From assembly GCA_031976225.1 (NCBI GenBank), contig DALYLQ010000115.1, positions 1 through 5,577 on the forward strand: a DNA stretch of 5,577 nucleotides, given 5' to 3'. This document shows positions 1-3,673 of the stretch, piece by piece. Below the pieces are notes generated by a model, which saw only the letters and a list, made by a program, of their open reading frames with translations, had not been told where the DNA came from and ran no database searches. The DNA comes from UBA10646 sp003456175. Lineage in GTDB: Bacteria; Bacteroidota; Bacteroidia; Chitinophagales; Chitinophagaceae. The first letter of the stretch is position 1; each line of letters opens with the position of its first letter. The position numbers were made by a program, and so were the translations under genes.

Positions 1-42
1 GTCTATTTCGTCAGGATAATTTATTTGAAAAGGATTGTCCAT
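1..42 (-). CDS. N-terminal fragment of an unidentified protein, cut by the window edge
   Basis: An ATG on the minus strand at 42-40 opens a frame that stays open to base 1, giving 14 residues that read MDNPFQINYPDEID. The leader just before it is A/T-rich (TTTATAACAAAATAAA), which suits Bacteroidota, where Shine-Dalgarno sequences are usually absent. The start lies 57 bases past the stop of the dehydrogenase gene on the same strand, with a hairpin terminator between them. It could therefore be a separate unit or be reached by read-through. Fourteen residues are too few to name a family. The composition looks protein-like, but the call rests only on an open frame and a plausible start. Confidence 0.4.
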   Translation of the reverse strand, partial: MDNPFQINYPDEID

Positions 43-57
43 TTATTTTGTTATAAA

Positions 58-88
58 ACTTCCTGCAAACAGCTTGTTTACAGGAAGT
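58..88 (-). terminator. Hairpin terminator behind the dehydrogenase gene
   Basis: Bases 58-65 pair perfectly with 81-88 (8 bp, including CTTCCTG/CAGGAAG). After one mismatch, 67-71 pair with 75-79 around a GCT loop. Read on the minus strand, the stem follows the dehydrogenase stop by 11 bases and is followed by TTTTATAA. The T-run is short, so termination may be incomplete. On the plus strand the stem is followed by an A-rich stretch with no T-run, so it is unlikely to work in that direction. Confidence 0.6.
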
Positions 89-99
89 AAATTTATAAA

Positions 100-849
100 T
101 TAAATTTGTCTTAATCCACCGTCAACGGCAATTTCATTTCCTATGATATAAGATGAGTCATCGCTGGCAAGAAACAATACTGTTTTTGCAATTTCTTCTG
201 GTTGACCAAATCGTTTTACAGGAATTTGATTAGTAATAGCTTCTCGTGCTGCTTTTAATACCTCTTCTGGTAATCCAACTTTGCCCCAAAGTGGCGTAGC
301 AATTGCACCTGGACTTACGGCATTTACTCTGATTCCTTTTTCTACAAGTTCGGCAGATGCCACTCTAACCAAAGAACGTAAAGCAGCTTTACTTGCACTT
401 AATAAACTACTACCGCCAAATCCGATTCCATTGAGATAAGAAGTAGTGATGATGACAGAAGCGTTATTGTTCAAATGTGGAATTGCTTTTTGTAATGTAA
501 AATATGCCCCTTTAAAATTCACATTTATCATTTCGTCAAAAAATGCTTCTGATGTATCAGCAATTGGTGCAAGTTTTGATTGTGCAGCATTTACAAACAA
601 GATGTCAATGGAGCCAAATTTAGACTTTGTTTCTGCAAACAATTTGTCTAAATCAGTTTGTTTGCAAACATCTCCTTGAACTGCAAAACTGTTTGAGCCA
701 AGTTCACTTACAGCTTCGTCAAGAGCTTGTTTGCCTCGTCCAAAAATCACCACTTTTGCACCATTTGCGATAAATTCTTTGGCTGTCGCTAAACCAATTC
801 CACTGCTACCGCCTGTTATTACGGCAACTTTGTTTTTTAATTTGTCCAT
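100..849 (-). CDS. SDR-family oxidoreductase with catalytic Tyr replaced by Leu
   Basis: A 249-residue classical short-chain dehydrogenase/reductase: a cytosolic single Rossmann domain of normal family length. Visible motifs are the nucleotide-binding TGGSSGIG (12-19), an Arg just after strand beta-2 (FGRG) that often favours NADP(H), a GDV adenine-pocket motif, a VNAAQS version of NNAG, IRVNAVSPG after the active site, and a C-terminal IAVDGG. The catalytic Ser137 and Lys154 are in place, but the usual YxxxK reads LSASK, so residue 150 (codon 400-402, TTA) is Leu. Activity as a normal dehydrogenase is therefore doubtful; substrate is unknown. I chose ATG 849 because family members begin a few residues before the first strand. 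ATGs at 879 and 888 would add 10 or 13 residues. It is transcribed alone and ends in a hairpin. Confidence 0.9.
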   Translation of the reverse strand: MDKLKNKVAVITGGSSGIGLATAKEFIANGAKVVIFGRGKQALDEAVSELGSNSFAVQGDVCKQTDLDKLFAETKSKFGSIDILFVNAAQSKLAPIADTSEAFFDEMINVNFKGAYFTLQKAIPHLNNNASVIITTSYLNGIGFGGSSLLSASKAALRSLVRVASAELVEKGIRVNAVSPGAIATPLWGKVGLPEEVLKAAREAITNQIPVKRFGQPEEIAKTVLFLASDDSSYIIGNEIAVDGGLRQI

Positions 850-888
850 TTTTTTATAAAGATTTAATGGCAACTCCATTGTTACCAT

Positions 889-1086
889 TATTTGGACAAG
901 AGAAAATGTGTCGTGTTACAAAAGTCTGTGAATTATTTTGAGGTTGGGGTGGTCTTGTAGGGTTTCCGCTAACACATAAATATACGAACTCTATACCAAT
1001 CAATCATAAACAAAAAACGTTGATAATCAAATGGTATTATGTCGCTTGTTGAATTGTTGTGTCGCCTTTTAAATAACATGTCGTGT
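889..1086. other. Non-coding gap between SDR and recombinase genes, with TGTCG motifs
   Basis: About 200 bases with no convincing reading frame on either strand. TGTCG occurs four times on the plus strand, at 909, 1040, 1060 and 1079, and each fits TGTCGYNTK. The last three are 19-20 bases apart and lie directly downstream of the recombinase stop. A 6-bp inverted repeat (GTGTTA at 913-918, TAACAC at 970-975) is also present. No strong terminator for the recombinase gene is visible here. Directly repeated short motifs beside a tyrosine-recombinase gene could be protein-binding sites, but this is inference. Confidence 0.4.
977..1003 (-). promoter_or_regulatory. Possible Bacteroidota-type promoter for the SDR gene
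   Basis: On the minus strand, TTG (1003-1001), a 16-base spacer and TATATTTA (984-977) resemble the Bacteroidota sigma-factor pattern TTG-N17-23-TAnnTTTG. The -7 box differs from the consensus at its last base and the spacer is one base short. It would give a leader of roughly 100-120 bases before ATG 849. This is a pattern match only. Confidence 0.25.
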
Positions 1087-2397
1087 TTATTTTTTGGTGC
1101 GGTCGTTGCCTAATTTGCCTCGCTCCACCGTTTTTTGATCTTCTACAATATCTGAAATTCCTATGTAGCCTTGATTGAATAAATCGTCTAAAGGACTTAC
1201 AATCGATACTGCTTTTACTTTGCTTACATGAGTGTAACGCTCCGTTGTTTTAATACTAAAATGACCTAGCATATCCTTAATAAAACGAATGTCTATTCCT
1301 TTTTCTAGCAAATGAGTTGCATAGCTATGCCGCAAGCTATGGAACGATAACTGTTTTTGTATGCCTGCTTCTTGCTTAGCTCTCTGAAAAACCTTTTGGG
1401 CCGATCTTGCAGCATAGGGCGTTCCGGGTATATCGCCTTCGAACAAATATACCTTCGGTCGTGGGTGGCACAATTTTAAATAATTACGCAACACCTCTAA
1501 TACAACCTGACTCAATCCAACGTATCTATCTTTCTTACCTTTTGCATCCACTACTTTTATCACCATTCTGTCACTATCAATATCTGCTATTTTCAACTGC
1601 ACAACTTCGCTTACCCGCAAGCCCGCACTATACGCTGTGAATAATATGGCTTTATGCTTTACATTATTTAGTACTGTGAACAGCTTCGATATATCGTTTT
1701 GTCCCATTACATTGGGTAGCTGTAGTGGCTTTTTCGGGCGTGGTATTTCGTAAAAAAATTTATCCTGCTTTAGCACTTGTTCAAAATAATACTTCAATGC
1801 ATTTAAGCGGCTGTGTGCTGTATGTTCACTTATCTCATCTTGCGCTAGTACAATCTGCATGTAGCGCTTAATATGATTTGCCGTAAGGCTACGTACTGGA
1901 ATGTTACCAATGCGTTTGAGCAACTGCATAAACTCAACGCGGTAAGTTTTAATGGTACTTTTACTGTACGCATGTAATTGTAGGTGTTGTATATACTTTG
2001 CTAATTCTACTAAATTTTCATCGCTAATTTTTGAGGCCGCTTTAACTGTTGCCATAGGCAATGGCTGTATGGGTGCTGTTGGTTTTGCAAGTTCTGGCTT
2101 AGCAATAGCTTTAGGTTGTATGGCAGCAATTTTTCTGTGGTGTTGCAGGTAGTTTCTTAATGCAATATCGTGTAGTAAGGCTTTACCGTGCAATGCTTGC
2201 TTGAGTGCTGTATAACTCAACTTAGTTAAAGGTATGTGCCAAGCATGTAAACTTTTACTCCAACGGGCATCGGGTAGGGCTTTGATGATCTGATTAATGT
2301 TAGGATTCACTTTACAGTAAATGGCTATTCGTATTTCATTACGATGCGTAACCACTTGTAGCCTAACTGTTGGTAGCGATGTATTGTTGGTGTGCAT
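1087..2397 (-). CDS. XerC/D-like tyrosine recombinase (site-specific integrase)
   Basis: A 436-residue DNA strand-exchange enzyme. The catalytic set is complete: Arg261 (AGLRVSE), Lys286 (AKGKKDR), His353 and Arg356 (HSLRH), His379 (LGHFS) and nucleophile Tyr388 (ERYTH). The spacing from the first His to the second His and to Tyr matches XerD. A SAM-like core-binding domain spans about 125-215. The SPLDDL ending after the Tyr helix resembles a recombinase group common in Bacteroidota. XerC/D proteins are about 300 residues; the extra length is an N-terminal module (about 10-90, Trp46 and Trp53), a Lys/Pro/Ala-rich linker (about 90-120) and a 30-residue charged tail. ATG 2397 is preferred over the in-frame TTG at 2418 because GGAGG lies five bases upstream of it. 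It lacks the extra IntI-type helix between the catalytic boxes, so an integron integrase is unlikely. No transposase or phage gene adjoins it, so its target is unknown. Confidence 0.93.
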   Translation of the reverse strand: MHTNNTSLPTVRLQVVTHRNEIRIAIYCKVNPNINQIIKALPDARWSKSLHAWHIPLTKLSYTALKQALHGKALLHDIALRNYLQHHRKIAAIQPKAIAKPELAKPTAPIQPLPMATVKAASKISDENLVELAKYIQHLQLHAYSKSTIKTYRVEFMQLLKRIGNIPVRSLTANHIKRYMQIVLAQDEISEHTAHSRLNALKYYFEQVLKQDKFFYEIPRPKKPLQLPNVMGQNDISKLFTVLNNVKHKAILFTAYSAGLRVSEVVQLKIADIDSDRMVIKVVDAKGKKDRYVGLSQVVLEVLRNYLKLCHPRPKVYLFEGDIPGTPYAARSAQKVFQRAKQEAGIQKQLSFHSLRHSYATHLLEKGIDIRFIKDMLGHFSIKTTERYTHVSKVKAVSIVSPLDDLFNQGYIGISDIVEDQKTVERGKLGNDRTKK

Positions 2398-2402
2398 ACA
2401 AA

Positions 2403-2407
2403 CCTCC
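2403..2407 (-). promoter_or_regulatory. Shine-Dalgarno sequence that sets the recombinase start
   Basis: Minus-strand GGAGG with five bases to ATG 2397. A strong Shine-Dalgarno is uncommon in Bacteroidota and none of the other genes here has one. It lies inside the longer frame that would begin at TTG 2418, which argues for the shorter protein. Confidence 0.6.
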
Positions 2408-2410
2408 GGT

Positions 2411-2435
2411 ACACTCAATCACAGTGTAATTGTGT
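2411..2435. promoter_or_regulatory. Imperfect palindrome upstream of the recombinase, possible operator
   Basis: The 25 bases have dyad symmetry of the form ACAC-N5-CAC-A-GTG-N5-GTGT, centred on base 2423, about 26 bases upstream of the recombinase ATG. The position would suit an autoregulatory or repressor site. The unmatched N5 arms make it weak, and no clear promoter boxes were found around it. Confidence 0.25.
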
Positions 2436-2477
2436 GAATACGAAATGAAAATACGTGGTAGCACTTGTATTACCATG

Positions 2478-2510
2478 AAAAAAGCTAGTGCAAATGCACT
2501 AGCTTTCATG
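2478..2510 (-). terminator. Strong intrinsic terminator of the secreted-protein gene pair
   Basis: Bases 2481-2492 are perfectly complementary to 2495-2506 (12 bp, core GCTAGTGCA/TGCACTAGC). Read on the minus strand, the GC-containing stem is followed directly by six T (2483-2478). It starts about 40 bases past the stop of the 194-residue protein gene, so it should end that transcript before the recombinase gene. On the plus strand a T5 run follows only after eight further bases, so any activity in that direction is weaker. Confidence 0.8.
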
Positions 2511-2521
2511 TGATTTTTCAC
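2508..2521. repeat. Self-complementary 14-base repeat, copy 1
   Basis: ATGTGATTTTTCAC, an exact match to 3612-3625 in the same orientation. With the next base it forms TGTGA-TTTT-TCACA, a 5-bp dyad with a 4-base centre. It lies between the cassette terminator and the 194-residue protein's stop codon, about 110 bases upstream of the recombinase start. Confidence 0.6.
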
Positions 2522-2545
2522 ATTGCAGTAATTATTGATAATCTA

Positions 2546-3130
2546 TTAACTACCGTTTTTCAAACGTTCAATAGTTGTCTGATCTAATTTAGTTGGATTA
2601 TTTTCTACGATGCTAATCAGGGTAGACCATTTTTTGTCTTTTCTTAAATTAATAAAATGATTTTCGTTTAGTATCTTTTGAACATCTATGTATTTTCCTA
2701 CTTCGGCAATAATGAAGAGCTGTGTGAAAGCAAAATTATTTTGATTATGAATAGCATAGCAACATGCAAGTGAATAACGGTCTTTAATACGCCCTTTATT
2801 ATTATTAGCATTTATGGCAATTTCGTAATGTAACTGTGCTGAATCATACTGCTTGTTTTTAAAGAAAGCATCGGCTATTGCAATATGTTGGAAATACACA
2901 TTCGTTTTCGATGTATCTGCACTGAAAACCCTATCATTATGTTCAATTCCTATCCGACTGCTGGGTATGTAATAATGAGTTCCATTTTTAAAGTTAGAAA
3001 AATCTTGACCGGAGCGCAGCCTTATTGAATCATCGTGGCTTAGCTGACAGAATGACAATGAGATATTCAAAATACATAATATTGTAATAAATATTTTAAT
3101 TGGCATAAAATATATTTTTTGATTTATCAT
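2546..3130 (-). CDS. Exported TPR-like protein of unknown function
   Basis: A 194-residue protein I cannot assign to a named gene. The N-terminus has a hydrophobic export signal (about residues 12-27). Cys28 follows, but the preceding LSF is a poor lipobox, so a periplasmic or secreted protein is likelier than a lipoprotein. Two TPR-like helix pairs are visible at about 77-110 (ADAFFKNKQYDSAQLHYEIA) and 114-147 (LACCYAIHNQNNFAF). They are followed by FINLRKDKKWSTLI at 159-172, which resembles the tail of many Bacteroidota TPR proteins. TPRs bind other proteins, so an adaptor role is a fair guess. ATG 3106 (MPIKIF) is an alternative start giving a more usual signal peptide. It follows the 103-residue gene by 21 bases, suggesting co-transcription, and is closed by the terminator at 2478-2510. 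A GC-rich patch at 3004-3021 encodes RLRSGQ in otherwise AT-rich DNA. Confidence 0.75.
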   Translation of the reverse strand: MINQKIYFMPIKIFITILCILNISLSFCQLSHDDSIRLRSGQDFSNFKNGTHYYIPSSRIGIEHNDRVFSADTSKTNVYFQHIAIADAFFKNKQYDSAQLHYEIAINANNNKGRIKDRYSLACCYAIHNQNNFAFTQLFIIAEVGKYIDVQKILNENHFINLRKDKKWSTLISIVENNPTKLDQTTIERLKNGS

Positions 3131-3151
3131 GTTATAACAATTTAATTGTAG

Positions 3152-3463
3152 TTAAACAAACCAATCATCTTGTTCTTCTGGACAAATCGTTGTAGTACCA
3201 ATGTAATTTAAAATGTTTAATGCAGTAGACTTAGAAACTGAATAAGGTTGTAAAGCTACATCATATCTGGTGAATACTTCAACTCTGAACAAGTGGAGGC
3301 AAGGTGAGCCTGGTACAAAGCCCCATATGTAGTATACTCCGTCTATGAGTAGTACTTTTTGTGAAGTAACATTACTGAGTTCTTTTTCATAGTTATCAGC
3401 CTTCACTTGGACAGATAAAAAGATAGTTAAGAAAAATAGAACTACCAATACTTTTTTATTCAT
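3152..3463 (-). CDS. Small secreted protein of unknown function
   Basis: A 103-residue protein that I do not recognise. It has a textbook signal peptide: MNKK, a hydrophobic stretch VLVVLFFLTIFLSVQV, then VKA with probable cleavage before Asp23. That leaves a mature domain of about 81 residues, rich in aromatic and beta-branched residues (VYYIWGFV, LFRVEVFTRYDV), which suggests a small beta-rich fold. Cys55 and Cys94 are the only cysteines and could form one disulphide in the periplasm. It ends in an acidic segment and WFV. There is no lipobox and no further membrane segment. The ATG has an A-rich leader without Shine-Dalgarno. It is the first gene of a likely two-gene operon with the exported TPR-like protein, so the two may act together; that is inference from spacing alone. 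Confidence 0.7.
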   Translation of the reverse strand: MNKKVLVVLFFLTIFLSVQVKADNYEKELSNVTSQKVLLIDGVYYIWGFVPGSPCLHLFRVEVFTRYDVALQPYSVSKSTALNILNYIGTTTICPEEQDDWFV

Positions 3464-3539
3464 TTTTAGTCATTTATTGCCTACTCTGAAACCGGTTTTC
3501 GGCATTCCCGTACTATGATTTGACAAGTAATATGATTTC

Positions 3540-3563
3540 TTAATCAAACCATAAAGTGATTAA
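3540..3563. promoter_or_regulatory. Inverted repeat, candidate operator of the secreted-protein operon
   Basis: TTAATCA (3540-3546) and TGATTAA (3557-3563) are perfect 7-base arms separated by 10 bases, 77 bases upstream of the 103-residue gene's ATG. No T-run follows on either strand, so it is not a terminator. The size and symmetry suit a dimeric DNA-binding protein. AT-rich intergenic DNA produces such repeats by chance, hence low confidence. Confidence 0.3.
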
Positions 3564-3611
3564 AAATAAATAATACTAATCTTCTTGCCCAGCGGTAAAA
3601 CACTTTTTTGT

Positions 3612-3625
3612 ATGTGATTTTTCAC
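3612..3625. repeat. Self-complementary 14-base repeat, copy 2
   Basis: Identical over 14 bases, and in the same orientation, to 2508-2521. In this copy the dyad is GTGA-TTTT-TCAC. It lies about 150 bases upstream of the 103-residue gene's start and 49 bases past the receptor stop, so the two copies bracket the two-gene cassette. Confidence 0.6.
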
Positions 3626-3673
3626 TTAGGTAAATGATATCGCATTTGCGTAAGCACTATTGATTTATATATA

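Larger units (their letters stand above)
3464..3673. other. Leader region between receptor gene and secreted-protein operon
   Basis: There are 210 non-coding bases, probably holding the promoter of the two-gene operon. Visible elements are a perfect 10-base palindrome AAACCGGTTT (3489-3498), an inverted repeat TTAATCA/TGATTAA (3540-3546 and 3557-3563), the octamer TATGATTT twice (3514, 3531), and the second copy of the 14-base repeat (3612-3625). On the minus strand TTTG (3548-3545) could be a -33 box, but no good -7 box stands at the right distance. I see no convincing terminator for the receptor gene; CGCATTTGCG at 3641-3650 is too short a hairpin and has no T-run after it. Confidence 0.45.

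Noticed and set aside
913..1027. An integron attC site in the gap next to the recombinase
   Set aside because: GCTAACAC and ACGTTGAT look superficially like attC boxes but fit neither RYYYAAC nor GTTRRRY, do not pair as an attC would, and the recombinase lacks the IntI-specific insertion.
446..2152. Plus-strand open frames of 66-77 codons at 446-679, 1407-1640 and 1952-2152
   Set aside because: Each lies wholly inside a well-supported minus-strand gene with clear motifs and encodes nothing recognisable.
2416..2418. TTG at 2418 as the recombinase start
   Set aside because: It has no Shine-Dalgarno, whereas GGAGG precedes ATG 2397 at ideal spacing.
2509..2522. CRP binding site at TGTGATTTTTCACA
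   Set aside because: The half-sites match CRP, but the spacer is 4 bases instead of 6 and the second copy lacks the last pair. I record it as an unassigned repeat.
1019..2542. TTGATAATC at both ends of the recombinase gene as att or target repeats
   Set aside because: The match is only nine AT-rich bases with no shared flanks, which is expected by chance in this window.
3044..3106. Lipoprotein signal in the 194-residue protein
   Set aside because: Cys28 is preceded by Phe (LSFC), which does not fit a lipobox position needing a small residue.
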